Positions 1-6,021 are shown, counted from the first letter of the stretch. The stretch is DNA of 6,238 nt from Bacillota bacterium (GCA_021810725.1 JAJZIE010000150.1:1-6238); one strand, 5' to 3'. Notes: generated by a model from the letters alone, not told the origin. Translations and numbers: made by a program.

Positions 1-1
1 T

Positions 2-286
2 CTCACGGGACCCGGCGCCAAGCGGGTGCTCGGGCTCATGGCCGAGCATGGCGGCACCGTGCAGGCCGCCATCGCGGAGCTGGGTCTCGGCAGGATCGAC
101 GACCTCGAGGCGGTGCGCGCCGAGGTGCGCCAGGTGCTCGAGGAACAGCCGAAGGCGCTCGCGGATCTGAGGGCCGGCAAGCAGCAGGTGATGGGCTTCC
201 TGGTAGGTCAGGTGATGCGCCGCACGCGCGGGCGCGTGGCGCCCGACGTCGCCAGCCGCCTGATCACGGAGGAAGTGGGGCAGTAG
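2..286 (+). CDS. gatB: GatB C-terminal part (Asp/Glu-tRNA amidotransferase subunit B), 5' end outside window
   Basis: This is the 3' end (94 codons plus TAG) of the B subunit of the GatCAB amidotransferase, which turns Glu-tRNA(Gln) and/or Asp-tRNA(Asn) into the amidated tRNA in the cytoplasm. The frame is open to the left edge, so the start is missing. The visible part is the C-terminal GatB/YqeY tail domain that contacts tRNA. Its hallmark is the stretch KALADLRAGKQQVMGFLVGQ, followed by VMRRTRGRVAPDV, which closely follows the family pattern (P-K-x-V-x-D-[YF]-R-x-G-K-x-K-A-x-G-[FY]-L-V-G-Q-V-M-K). The protein ends in EEVGQ, a normal end for the family. The last base of the TAG is the first base of the GTG of the next gene, so the two are probably cotranscribed and translationally coupled. 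Family assignment is secure; tRNA specificity cannot be told from this fragment. Confidence 0.94.
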   Translation, partial: LTGPGAKRVLGLMAEHGGTVQAAIAELGLGRIDDLEAVRAEVRQVLEEQPKALADLRAGKQQVMGFLVGQVMRRTRGRVAPDVASRLITEEVGQ

Positions 287-1587
287 TGCGGGCGGAAGTG
301 GAGATCACGGGGCTCGGGCAGTCCGGCGAAGGCGTCGGCCGGCACGAGGGCCTCGTACTCTTCGTGCCTGGGGCCGTCCCGGGTGACCGGTGTCTCGTCG
401 CCTGGGAGCCTGGTCGCAGGCGGATGGCGCGCGCGCGCCTGCTCGAGGTGACGAAGCCCGGCCCCGATCGGGAGGAGCCGCCCTGTCCCGCCTTCGGCAC
501 CTGCGGCGGCTGCCAGCTGCAGGCGATCGGCTACGCGCGGGAACTGCAGGAGAAGCGGCGCATCGTCGAGGACGCGCTCCGCCGCATCGGCCACCTCGAA
601 GTGGAGGTGCCGGCCTGCATCGGTTCTGGCGAGGCCTACGGCTACAGGGCCAAGGTGAGCTGGCCGATCCGCCGGGGAGGCGCGGGGCCGCTGATCGGGC
701 TCTTTGCGGCGCAAAGCCACGACGTGGTCGAGCAGGACGACTGCGCCGTCCTGGCGCCTGCCCTGCGCCGCCTGCCAAGCGTGCTGCGCCAGGGCATGGT
801 GGAGCTCGGGCTCTCCGCCTGGGACGGCGCCGGGGGACTTCTGCGGCACGGCGTGGCCAGACGTGCGCGCGACGGCGAGATCATCCTGACCCTTGTCGCC
901 ACGGCCGAGGAGAGCGGCCTGCGCCTGCTCGCCGAGCGCGTGATGTCCGCGCTGCCCGACGTGGTGGGGGTCGCGCTCAGCGTGCACGATGGACGCGGCA
1001 ACCGTGTGCTGGGCGCTCCGGCCGTGCTGCTCGCAGGCGTGGGGGAGGTCGAGGAGCGGATCCTCGGCCTGCGCTTCCGCGTTGGTCCGACCAGCTTCTT
1101 TCAGGTGCACCCGGCGGCGGCGGAGCGGCTGTTCGGCACGGTGATGGACTGGGCCGGGCCAGGGGACGGCCGCGAAGCCCTTGATCTATACACCGGGGTC
1201 GGTGTGCTCGCGCTGCTGCTGGCCCGAGCGGGCTACCGGGTGCAGGGTGTCGAGTATGACGAGGAGGCCGTGGCTTTCGCGGCCCGCAACGCGGAGCTCA
1301 ACGAGCTCGAGGCGCGATTCGCGGTGGGGGACGCGCAGGATGCGCCGGTGCCCGGCCGCGATGCGCTCGTGACCCTCGATCCGCCCAGGGGAGGGGCGCA
1401 GCGGCTGGCGGAACGCCTGGCGGCCGAGGGACCGGGGCGGGTGCTCTACGTCTCATGCGATCCCGCGACACTGGCGCGCGATGCGGCGATCCTGGCCGCG
1501 GGCGGCTACAGGCTTGTACGCGTGCAGCCGTTCGATCTCTTCCCCCGCACGGCGCACGTGGAGACGGTCGCGGAATTCCTGCGCTGA
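286..1587 (+). CDS. rlmD: 23S rRNA (uracil-5-)-methyltransferase, RlmD/RumA (TrmA) family
   Basis: A SAM-dependent enzyme that forms 5-methyluridine in 23S rRNA (U1939 in E. coli; the Bacillus homologue RlmCD also does U747). At 433 residues it has the usual length. An N-terminal TRAM RNA-binding domain (about 1-57) is followed by four cysteines, C67, C73, C76 and C153, spaced as in the [4Fe-4S] ligands of RumA. The C-terminal Rossmann methyltransferase part has SFFQVHP (270-276), DLYTGVGVLALLLA (300-313, SAM binding), E323, DPPRGG (365-370), the catalytic cysteine in SCDP (C391) and the general-base region HVE (E426). All expected active-site residues are present. The GTG start shares its first base with the gatB stop. 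A GGAGG lies 13 nt upstream inside gatB, rather far, so coupling to gatB translation probably matters. Which uridine it modifies is inference; another TrmA-family target is possible. Confidence 0.88.
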   Translation: MRAEVEITGLGQSGEGVGRHEGLVLFVPGAVPGDRCLVAWEPGRRRMARARLLEVTKPGPDREEPPCPAFGTCGGCQLQAIGYARELQEKRRIVEDALRRIGHLEVEVPACIGSGEAYGYRAKVSWPIRRGGAGPLIGLFAAQSHDVVEQDDCAVLAPALRRLPSVLRQGMVELGLSAWDGAGGLLRHGVARRARDGEIILTLVATAEESGLRLLAERVMSALPDVVGVALSVHDGRGNRVLGAPAVLLAGVGEVEERILGLRFRVGPTSFFQVHPAAAERLFGTVMDWAGPGDGREALDLYTGVGVLALLLARAGYRVQGVEYDEEAVAFAARNAELNELEARFAVGDAQDAPVPGRDALVTLDPPRGGAQRLAERLAAEGPGRVLYVSCDPATLARDAAILAAGGYRLVRVQPFDLFPRTAHVETVAEFLR

Positions 1588-1595
1588 TCGCGGCG

Positions 1596-2222
1596 CTACC
1601 GTCCGAGAGCCTTTTGCACCTCCGCCAGCAGCACCGCGATGTCGACCCCGTCCTGGGCCATGCGCTGCAGGTGGTGGCTGCCGTGCCAGCTGCGGGCAAG
1701 GGCGACGGCCGCCGGATGCGCCCGGCTCAAGCCGCCAAGCGTGCGCTCGGCGGTGGGCGAGGCCTCGCGCAGGATCCAGTCGCTCATCAGCACCACGGAC
1801 ACATGACCAAGAAAGGATTCAGGCCCGTCCAGGACGACGTGCTTCGAGGCCAGCAGAGGATGGGACGCGAGCAGCCGGGCCGCTTCGGTGGGGCCGTCAT
1901 CCGCGGCGTAGCGGATGTGGCGCACGCCGCAGACGACAGCCGCGCCCAGGCACATCGCGCACGGCTCCAGCGTGGTGTAGAGAATTCCTTCGTAAAGCCG
2001 CTCCTCGGGAGCGGCCTGCGCGAGAACGTTCATCTCGGCGTGGGCCAGCCGCGTGTGGCCAAGCGGCGAGCCGGGTGTGCGGGCGCTGTAGACCTGATTT
2101 CGGCCGCGATGCACGACGTCGCCAGACGGTGCGACAAACACGGCGCCCACCGGAACGGAATCCTCGCGGTAGGCGTGCCAGGCCTCCTTGAACGCCGCGA
2201 TCCAAGCTGAGTGCACCCGCAT
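1596..2222 (-). CDS. TadA/guanine-deaminase-like zinc-dependent deaminase with C-terminal extension
   Basis: A 208-residue member of the cytidine deaminase fold superfamily, the branch holding tRNA adenosine deaminase TadA and guanine deaminase. The zinc site is complete: HAEMN (H61 ligand, E63 proton shuttle) and LEPCAMCLGA (C88 and C91 ligands). VPVGAVFV, GRNQ and VCGVRHIRYAADDG fit the core fold. Roughly 75 residues after the core (about 130-208) match nothing I recognise; they hold the segment VVLMSDWILREASPTAERTL and a helical end. I chose the ATG at 2222 because a perfect AGGAGG sits 7 nt before it; an in-frame ATG at 2246 would add 8 residues but has no convincing ribosome site. It lies 123 nt after the deacetylase gene on the same strand and converges on rlmD with an 8-nt gap. 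The substrate (tRNA, free base or nucleoside) cannot be decided; the insert SARTPGSPLGHTRL before HAE differs from the short D-P-T of TadA. Confidence 0.82.
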   Translation of the reverse strand: MRVHSAWIAAFKEAWHAYREDSVPVGAVFVAPSGDVVHRGRNQVYSARTPGSPLGHTRLAHAEMNVLAQAAPEERLYEGILYTTLEPCAMCLGAAVVCGVRHIRYAADDGPTEAARLLASHPLLASKHVVLDGPESFLGHVSVVLMSDWILREASPTAERTLGGLSRAHPAAVALARSWHGSHHLQRMAQDGVDIAVLLAEVQKALGR

Positions 2223-2229
2223 GGTCCGG

Positions 2230-2235
2230 CCTCCT
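2230..2235 (-). promoter_or_regulatory. Shine-Dalgarno AGGAGG that fixes the deaminase start
   Basis: The minus strand reads AGGAGG, a full match to the anti-Shine-Dalgarno sequence, 7 nt before the ATG at 2222. It lies inside the reading frame that would start at 2246, so it argues that the downstream ATG is the true start. Confidence 0.75.
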
Positions 2236-2345
2236 GGCGACGACATACGACTTTCAGGAGCGAAAGGAATTCTCTGGGGAGGGGTCCGTTCCTGGTGTTT
2301 CGCTTTGCAGTCGCCGAGCTCCTCGCCCGCCGCGCGGGGTCCCGC

Positions 2346-3161
2346 TCAACGCCTGGGCACGTACCGCGAAAGCACCACCCCAAGTGGGTCGGTCGTGGCG
2401 TCGACGCGGCCGATCACGACCATGTGCGGCGCCGCGAGCTCAGGCGTCGAGTCGAAGAGCAGGGGATAGGTCTGGTGCAGCACGGCGACGGCCTCCGGGC
2501 CGTAGATGCCGAAGGGAAACGCGAAGGCGGTCGGCTGCGGCAAGCCGATCGCGTTGAACGTGTTTGCCTCGGCCTGGACGTCCTGCCCGATCTCGAGCGC
2601 GAACTGAGCCGCGGTCTGCCCCGGCAGGGGGTTCACGAGGTCGGCGGCGTAGCCGAGCTGTCCCTGGCGGTAGCTGTGCATGTCGTAGGTGTGGGCCTCG
2701 ATCGCCCAGAGACCGCTCTGCCAGAGGTCCTTGACCTGGCCCGGCGTCATGTAGCCGGCCAGACCGAGCCGGCGGCCGATGATGAAGGCGACGGCCGGCA
2801 CGTGGAACTTTCGCGTGATCGGAAGGGCGTACTGATAGACCGACTGAACGCCGTCGTCGAACGTCAGCAGGACGGATCGCTGCGGCAGCGGCGCGCCGTT
2901 CTCCTCGTAGGCGGCGAACTGCGCCAGCGTCACGAAACGGTATTGGCGATCCCGCAGGTACTTGATGTCGCCGCTCAGTTGCTTCGGCGTGACCCAGAAC
3001 CGGCGCCTTGGACCGATGCCGTGGTAGACGAGCACGATCGGCCCGCTGCTAGGCAGGCCGATGGGCCTGTGCCGCTTTGCGGCGGACGCAGGCGCGGTGG
3101 CCGGGGCGACCAGGGTCAGGAGCACGAACAGGAGCAGCGCGGCCGAACGCGATCGACGCAT
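2346..3161 (-). CDS. Exported polysaccharide deacetylase (NodB homology, CE4-like)
   Basis: A 271-residue secreted protein. Residues 1-28 form a Sec signal peptide: MRRSR, a hydrophobic run ALLLFVLLTLVA, then a signal-peptidase-like APASA-A cleavage region; no lipobox cysteine. The NodB fold begins with IVLVYHGIG (42-50). TFDDG (100-104) carries the catalytic base D102 and metal ligand D103, EAHTYDMH (155-162) gives the metal-binding H157 and H162, and FAFPFGIYG (213-221) is the later conserved loop. The family removes N-acetyl groups from peptidoglycan or GlcNAc polymers, in a divalent-metal-dependent way, outside the cell. HTYDMH is like the PgaB/Bacillus-type branch, but the exact polymer is unknown. 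There is no Shine-Dalgarno before the ATG; instead an extended -10 lies six bases upstream, pointing to leaderless translation. It sits downstream of a lysR gene that may or may not control it. Confidence 0.87.
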   Translation of the reverse strand: MRRSRSAALLLFVLLTLVAPATAPASAAKRHRPIGLPSSGPIVLVYHGIGPRRRFWVTPKQLSGDIKYLRDRQYRFVTLAQFAAYEENGAPLPQRSVLLTFDDGVQSVYQYALPITRKFHVPAVAFIIGRRLGLAGYMTPGQVKDLWQSGLWAIEAHTYDMHSYRQGQLGYAADLVNPLPGQTAAQFALEIGQDVQAEANTFNAIGLPQPTAFAFPFGIYGPEAVAVLHQTYPLLFDSTPELAAPHMVVIGRVDATTDPLGVVLSRYVPRR

Positions 3162-3167
3162 GATGAC

Positions 3168-3196
3168 ACGATAGCAGCAGGCGCGAACCGTGTCGA
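3168..3196 (-). promoter_or_regulatory. Candidate promoter of the deacetylase gene (leaderless)
   Basis: On the minus strand TCGACA (3191-3196; five of six to TTGACA), a 17-nt spacer, and TATCGT (3168-3173; four of six to TATAAT) preceded by TG-n, an extended -10. Six bases separate the -10 from the ATG at 3161, so the expected transcription start is the A of the ATG itself. The lack of any ribosome-binding site before that ATG agrees with a leaderless mRNA. The -35 lies inside the inverted repeat 3184-3213. Read by eye only; not scored against the genome background. Confidence 0.5.
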
Positions 3197-3213
3197 CCTG
3201 CCGACACGGTTCG
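3184..3213 (-). repeat. Perfect 12-bp inverted repeat after lysR: terminator and/or operator
   Basis: Left arm CGAACCGTGTCG (3184-3195) and right arm CGACACGGTTCG (3202-3213) are exact reverse complements around a 6-nt centre. The repeat begins at the base next to the lysR stop codon (TGA, 3214-3216), the usual place for a transcription terminator, and it would make a strong RNA hairpin. No T-run follows in the lysR direction, so a classic intrinsic terminator is not complete, though such tails are often missing in GC-rich genomes. The same repeat overlaps the -35 of the candidate deacetylase promoter, so a protein operator is the alternative reading. Confidence 0.7.
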
Positions 3214-4191
3214 TCAGCCGACGCTTTGCCCGTAGCTGCGCGCGATCTCCGTCCAGATCTCCGCGACCGGCCCGACGAACGGGGTGTCGCTGCGCCGGGC
3301 GATGGCCGTCACCCGGTCTGGCAGGGCCACATCCGTGATCTGCAGCCGCGCGAGCCTGCCCTCCGCGATATCCGCCTGCACCGTGGAGTAGGGCAGGAAG
3401 GCGAGGCCAAGCCCTGCCAGAGCCATCGAGCGCACCGCGTCGAGCGAGTCCAGCTCCATGGCCCGGTGGATCGGCCCAGCGACCTGTTCGGCCGCGCCGT
3501 AGACCTGAGCCCAGAAATCGCTTTCCCGGTAGTAGGTGAGAAGGGACGCGCCCTGCAGGCTGCTGGCGCGCAGCGGTTCCTTGTGGCGCGTCAGGGGGTG
3601 GTCCGGCGGCGCCACAAGGCAGACCGGCTCGCGCAGCACGACCTCCGCCGTCAGTTCGACCTGCTGGACCTCGAGCCGGACAAGGGCCACATCGACCTGC
3701 CTGGCCGTCAGGAGGGCCAGAACCTCGAGCGACCGCCCGGTGCGCACGCGCACGTCGACGTTGGGGTGGCTGGCTATATAGCCCCGGAGCACCTGCGGCA
3801 GAATGTGCGTGGCGGCGGAGGCGGCGCAGCCGAGCGCCAGAGAGCCGCTGCGCCCCAGGAGGTATTGGGCGATCGAGCGCCGTCCCTGGTCGATGCTGTC
3901 GAGACCGGCGCGCGCGTAGCCGAGAAACAGGGCGCCGGCCGGCGTCAGGTGGACGCCTCGACCGGTACGGGTGAAGAGCTGCGTGCCCGTCTCTCGCTCG
4001 AGCGTAGCCATGCGGTGGCTGACGGTGGGTTGGGCCAGAAAGAGCAGTTGCGCCGCGCGACTGAAACTGCCGCTCTCGGCGACAGCGCGGAAAATGCGCA
4101 GATCGGTGAGGTCCAGACGTATCCCGCCTTCCGGAATCGGGCGTTCTCCCGTTCTGCCCGCGCCGGGACAACTCCTGCCAGGCAGGAGCAC
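3214..4191 (-). CDS. LysR-family transcriptional regulator (start uncertain)
   Basis: A DNA-binding regulator of the LysR type. From the GTG at 4191 it would have 325 residues. The winged helix-turn-helix covers about 27-87: LDLTDLRIFRAVAESGSFSR, then AAQLLFLAQPTVSHRMATLE and LFTRTGRGVHLTPAG. The effector-binding half (about 115-318) includes GSLALGCAASAATHILPQVL and DVALVRLEV, ending with ARSYGQSVG. Typical family members begin two or three residues before the DLxxLRxF motif, so about 25 N-terminal residues are extra. The GTG at 4191 is the only ATG/GTG/TTG start between an upstream in-frame TGA and the motif, but has no ribosome site. A CTG at 4116, with GGAAGG 10 nt upstream, would give a standard-length protein (300 residues). 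It is divergent from trmL, and the deacetylase gene follows on the same strand after a 12-bp inverted repeat. Effector and targets are unknown. Confidence 0.86.
   Translation of the reverse strand: MLLPGRSCPGAGRTGERPIPEGGIRLDLTDLRIFRAVAESGSFSRAAQLLFLAQPTVSHRMATLERETGTQLFTRTGRGVHLTPAGALFLGYARAGLDSIDQGRRSIAQYLLGRSGSLALGCAASAATHILPQVLRGYIASHPNVDVRVRTGRSLEVLALLTARQVDVALVRLEVQQVELTAEVVLREPVCLVAPPDHPLTRHKEPLRASSLQGASLLTYYRESDFWAQVYGAAEQVAGPIHRAMELDSLDAVRSMALAGLGLAFLPYSTVQADIAEGRLARLQITDVALPDRVTAIARRSDTPFVGPVAEIWTEIARSYGQSVG
4172..4188. repeat. 17-nt perfect palindrome at the lysR 5' end (possible operator)
   Basis: CTCCTGCC, a single central A, then GGCAGGAG: eight exactly complementary bases on each side. 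It lies three bases inside the GTG-started lysR frame, and would lie upstream of the coding region if the gene starts at the CTG at 4116. Position near the start of a divergently placed LysR gene fits an autoregulatory site, but it lacks the T-N11-A form typical of LysR boxes. Confidence 0.45.
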
Positions 4192-4244
4192 GGGGGCAAG
4201 TGGACAAACCTTGGGTCTAGCATCGCGTCAGGGGGCTAGAAAAG
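4192..4244. other. lysR/trmL divergent intergenic region
   Basis: 53 bp between the two divergent genes. It contains an inverted pair TCTAG (4216-4220) and CTAGA (4236-4240), centres 20 bp apart, about two DNA turns. A weak lysR promoter can be drawn on the minus strand (TTTCTA, 17 nt, TAGACC with TG-n before it), overlapping that dyad. No convincing sigma-70 promoter for trmL is visible by eye. Confidence 0.3.
4230..4235 (+). promoter_or_regulatory. Ribosome-binding site AGGGGG for the TTG start of trmL
   Basis: AGGGGG lies 9 nt before the TTG at 4245. An in-frame TAG at 4218 closes the frame upstream and no ATG or GTG lies between it and the family's N-terminal motif, so TTG with this site is the only workable start. 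Confidence 0.55.
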
Positions 4245-4706
4245 TTGCACATCGTGCTCGTCCATCCCGAGATCCATCAGAATACCGGCAACATCGCGCG
4301 GACCACCGTCGCGATCGGCGCGGACCTGCACCTCGTCAAGCCGCTCGGCTTCTCGCTCGAGGACCGCTATCTCAGGCGGGCCGGTCTCGACTATTGGCCC
4401 CAGGTGCGGCTGCACGTGCACGAGAGTTTGGATGAGGTGCTGCCCGGGCCCGACGAGTACTGGCTCTTCTCGGCCCACGGCCGCCCGTTCGTGGACGTCG
4501 AGTTCGGGCCGGATCCATGGCTGTTCTTCGGCCGCGAGAGCCGAGGGCTCGAGCCCGAGATCGTCGCGGCGCATCCCGGCCGCATCCTGCGTCTGCCGAT
4601 GCGGGCCGGGGTCCGATCGCTCAATGTCGGCAACGCCGTCGCCGTCGCCGCCTACGAGGTGCTCCGCCAGCACGGCTATCCGGGTCTCGCGCTGCGCGAG
4701 GATTGA
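4245..4706 (+). CDS. trmL: tRNA (cytidine(34)-2'-O)-methyltransferase, TrmL/YibK (SPOUT family)
   Basis: A 153-residue SPOUT enzyme, the usual size for TrmL, which in E. coli transfers a methyl group from SAM to the ribose of the wobble base 34 of tRNA(Leu) isoacceptors. Motif 1 is PEIHQNTGNIART (8-20) with the N13-G15-N16-R19 signature; LHLVKPLGFSLEDRYLRRAG (28-47) and LDYW (48-51) are also family hallmarks. Motif 2 is FFGRESRGL (94-102), and motif 3, the start of the trefoil-knot SAM site, is RLPMRAGVRSLNVGNAVAV (116-134). The usual LNLSNAVA is LNVGNAVA here, a mild change. Translation starts at TTG (see the ribosome site 9 nt before). It stops one base before the ATG of a metallophosphoesterase gene, so the two form an operon, divergent from lysR. 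Identity is strong; the exact tRNA target is by homology. Confidence 0.92.
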   Translation: MHIVLVHPEIHQNTGNIARTTVAIGADLHLVKPLGFSLEDRYLRRAGLDYWPQVRLHVHESLDEVLPGPDEYWLFSAHGRPFVDVEFGPDPWLFFGRESRGLEPEIVAAHPGRILRLPMRAGVRSLNVGNAVAVAAYEVLRQHGYPGLALRED

Positions 4707-4707
4707 G

Positions 4708-5196
4708 ATGCGCGTCCTCTTGACCGCCGACACCCACGGGCCACGCCACCGACTGCCTTCGTGGCTTCTCGAGGCGGCGGGCAGCGCCGACTTCGTCGTG
4801 CACGCGGGCGACGTCTGCGACCTCGGGACGCTGCAGGCACTCGCGGGTGTGGCGCCGGTCTACGCGGTGCAAGGTAACCGGGACCTCGGCCTGCACCTGC
4901 CGGAGCGGCTGGCGCTGAACCTTGCGGGCATCGCCATCGGGGTTGTGCACGGGCACCAGGGTCCGGGCGGCGAGACGCCCGAGCGCGCCTGGCAGACCTT
5001 CCTGCCGCGGCCGGACGTGATCGTGTTCGGGCACAGCCACCGCCACCTTCTGGAGCGGAGGGGCAGCACGTGGCTTCTCAATCCCGGGTCGCCGACCAGC
5101 CCCAAGGACGGGCGGCCATCCGCCATGATCCTTGAGTCGGCGGAGAGACGACTGACCTGGTGGCGCGTCGGCCCCGACGGACTGCTGCGCATCTAG
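4708..5196 (+). CDS. YfcE/MJ0936-type metallophosphoesterase
   Basis: A 162-residue calcineurin-like phosphoesterase of the short YfcE/MJ0936 kind, which hydrolyses phosphodiester or phosphomonoester bonds with two metal ions in the cytoplasm; the natural substrate is generally unknown. All metal-site motifs are in order: TADTHG (D8, H10), HAGD (D35), GNRD (N57), VVHGHQG (H81) and GHSHRH (H109, H111), followed by the family's NPGSPTSPKDGRP (125-137). The frame is open far upstream into trmL, but the ATG at 4708 directly begins the first beta strand MRVLLTADTHG and has GAGG 6 nt upstream, so this start is firm. It lies one base after the trmL stop, so it is cotranscribed with it; no functional link between the two is obvious. 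It converges on the vapC gene. Confidence 0.9.
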   Translation: MRVLLTADTHGPRHRLPSWLLEAAGSADFVVHAGDVCDLGTLQALAGVAPVYAVQGNRDLGLHLPERLALNLAGIAIGVVHGHQGPGGETPERAWQTFLPRPDVIVFGHSHRHLLERRGSTWLLNPGSPTSPKDGRPSAMILESAERRLTWWRVGPDGLLRI

Positions 5197-5317
5197 AGAA
5201 CGCGCCTGACGACCGTGTTCAAGGCGGCCACAGCAGCAAACGGACCGCGCGGCCGCCGATCGGAGAGACGGGCGCACTGCGCGGGCTCAATGGGACCTAC
5301 GAAGGGAACGCGCGGGC
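5197..5317. other. Convergent gap between phosphoesterase and vapC genes
   Basis: 121 bp without a gene I can support. The best fold is a 7-bp stem GGCGGCC (5223-5229) with GGCCGCC (5251-5257) across a 21-nt loop, without a T-run; it is too weak in this GC-rich DNA to be called a terminator. Confidence 0.4.
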
Positions 5318-5764
5318 CTACGCGGGAAGTGGCCGGCCAAAGCTCTCCGTGTCCAGGCCAGTGTCGGACGCGGCTCTCACCAGGGCGTTGTCCCAGGCCA
5401 TGAACCGCACAGGTACGTCGGTCCGTTGACGGACGAGGAGCGACGACGCCAGATGGATGGCATCGAAGCCACGCAAAGATCGGGTCTCCGCGAGGTCTGC
5501 GGCCAACTCTACGACCGGCTGGGTGACATTGACGACGGAGAATGTATGCCACTCGGAGCGGAAGGTGGCCACCGCAAGCGCTCGCTCGTCCTCCGAGATG
5601 CGTCCCAGTCTCGCCGCCATCGCCAGGGCGGCGCGGGCCTCGGCGTAAGCGACACGGGAGGTCGCGACCAGGTCTGAGGCTTCGACGGCCTCACGCACCC
5701 GAGCCGATCCTTCCTCCGTCACATACAGCTTGACGATGGCGCTCGTGTCCAGGTAGAGGATCAT
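5318..5764 (-). CDS. vapC: VapC-type PIN-domain toxin ribonuclease
   Basis: A 148-residue PIN-domain protein, the toxin half of a type II toxin-antitoxin pair. PIN toxins are Mg-dependent endoribonucleases; studied VapCs cut tRNA or 23S rRNA and stop translation. The acidic site is complete: D6 in YLDTSAIVKLY, E42 in YAEARAAL, D101 in LRGFDAIHLASSLL, and D125 in FMAWDNALVRAA. Length is at the upper end of normal, with a 17-residue tail after the last acidic motif. The ATG (5764) overlaps the TGA of the antitoxin gene in an ATGA, the classic arrangement for coupled synthesis. The reading frame stays open for more than 150 codons upstream of this ATG, but those codons make no known protein and run through the antitoxin gene. 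The gene appears intact and thus probably functional; its RNA target cannot be read from sequence. Confidence 0.92.
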   Translation of the reverse strand: MILYLDTSAIVKLYVTEEGSARVREAVEASDLVATSRVAYAEARAALAMAARLGRISEDERALAVATFRSEWHTFSVVNVTQPVVELAADLAETRSLRGFDAIHLASSLLVRQRTDVPVRFMAWDNALVRAASDTGLDTESFGRPLPA

Positions 5765-6015
5765 CGCCTGTTCTCGGCGACGAGATCCGAGACGGACCCG
5801 CCGCGCGCGGTGGCAGGGTGCCTCGCTCCATGCGGCTTGCCGCGGCTCCATACGACCAGACCCTCTGCCTCCAGCGAGGCCAGGCTGCCGTCGACGGGGG
5901 ACAAGCGGGCGACCGGCGTCCCTCGATCGGTGATGAGTAGCGCCTGGCCCTCGCGCACGCGGCGGAGATAGGACGCCAGGCTGTCGCGCAGCTGTTTGAT
6001 GGCCACTTCGTCCAC
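5761..6015 (-). CDS. vapB: Phd/YefM-family antitoxin (VapB partner of VapC)
   Basis: An 84-residue antitoxin. The N-terminal half (1-43) is the Phd/YefM DNA-binding and dimer domain: VAIKQLRDSLASYLRRVREG, then ALLITDRGTPVARLSPV, the typical IT-x-R-G-x-P-V-A-x-L-x-P signature. The C-terminal half (44-84), ending SVSDLVAENRR, is the variable, probably flexible segment that wraps the toxin and blocks its active site. It starts with GTG at 6015; GGAGGG lies 6 nt upstream, which makes this start better than the GTG three codons later. Its last codon and stop overlap the vapC ATG (ATGA). Proteins of this family repress their own operon together with the toxin, and two palindromes over the promoter upstream fit that. 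Phd-type antitoxins with PIN toxins are a known combination. Confidence 0.9.
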   Translation of the reverse strand: MDEVAIKQLRDSLASYLRRVREGQALLITDRGTPVARLSPVDGSLASLEAEGLVVWSRGKPHGARHPATARGGSVSDLVAENRR

Positions 6016-6021
6016 ACAGAT

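Noticed and set aside
208..1110. 300-codon minus-strand frame opposite rlmD
   Set aside because: Antisense of a gene with all RumA motifs; His/Arg/Ala-rich translation without domains.
1455..2210. 251-codon plus-strand frame over the end of rlmD and the deaminase gene
   Set aside because: It overlaps two well-supported genes and has no recognisable motifs.
2223..2246. Alternative deaminase start at ATG 2246
   Set aside because: No good ribosome site there, while a perfect AGGAGG precedes the ATG at 2222; not fully excluded.
2326..2338. Hairpin CCCGC-CGC-GCGGG after the deacetylase gene as a terminator
   Set aside because: Only 5 bp of GC stem and no T-run; easily a chance fold in such GC-rich DNA.
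2211..3338. 375-codon open frame on the + strand opposite the deacetylase gene
   Set aside because: It is the antisense of a gene with signal peptide and full catalytic motifs; its protein is rich in Arg, Gly and Asp and has no domain pattern. Long antisense frames are expected at this GC content.
3116..4207. 363-codon minus-strand frame and 349-codon plus-strand frame over lysR
   Set aside because: Arg/Pro/Gly-rich translations without motifs; the LysR frame explains this segment.
4432..4707. N-terminal extension of the phosphoesterase frame into trmL
   Set aside because: The segment is Arg/Ser/Pro-rich shadow of trmL; the family begins at the ATG at 4708.
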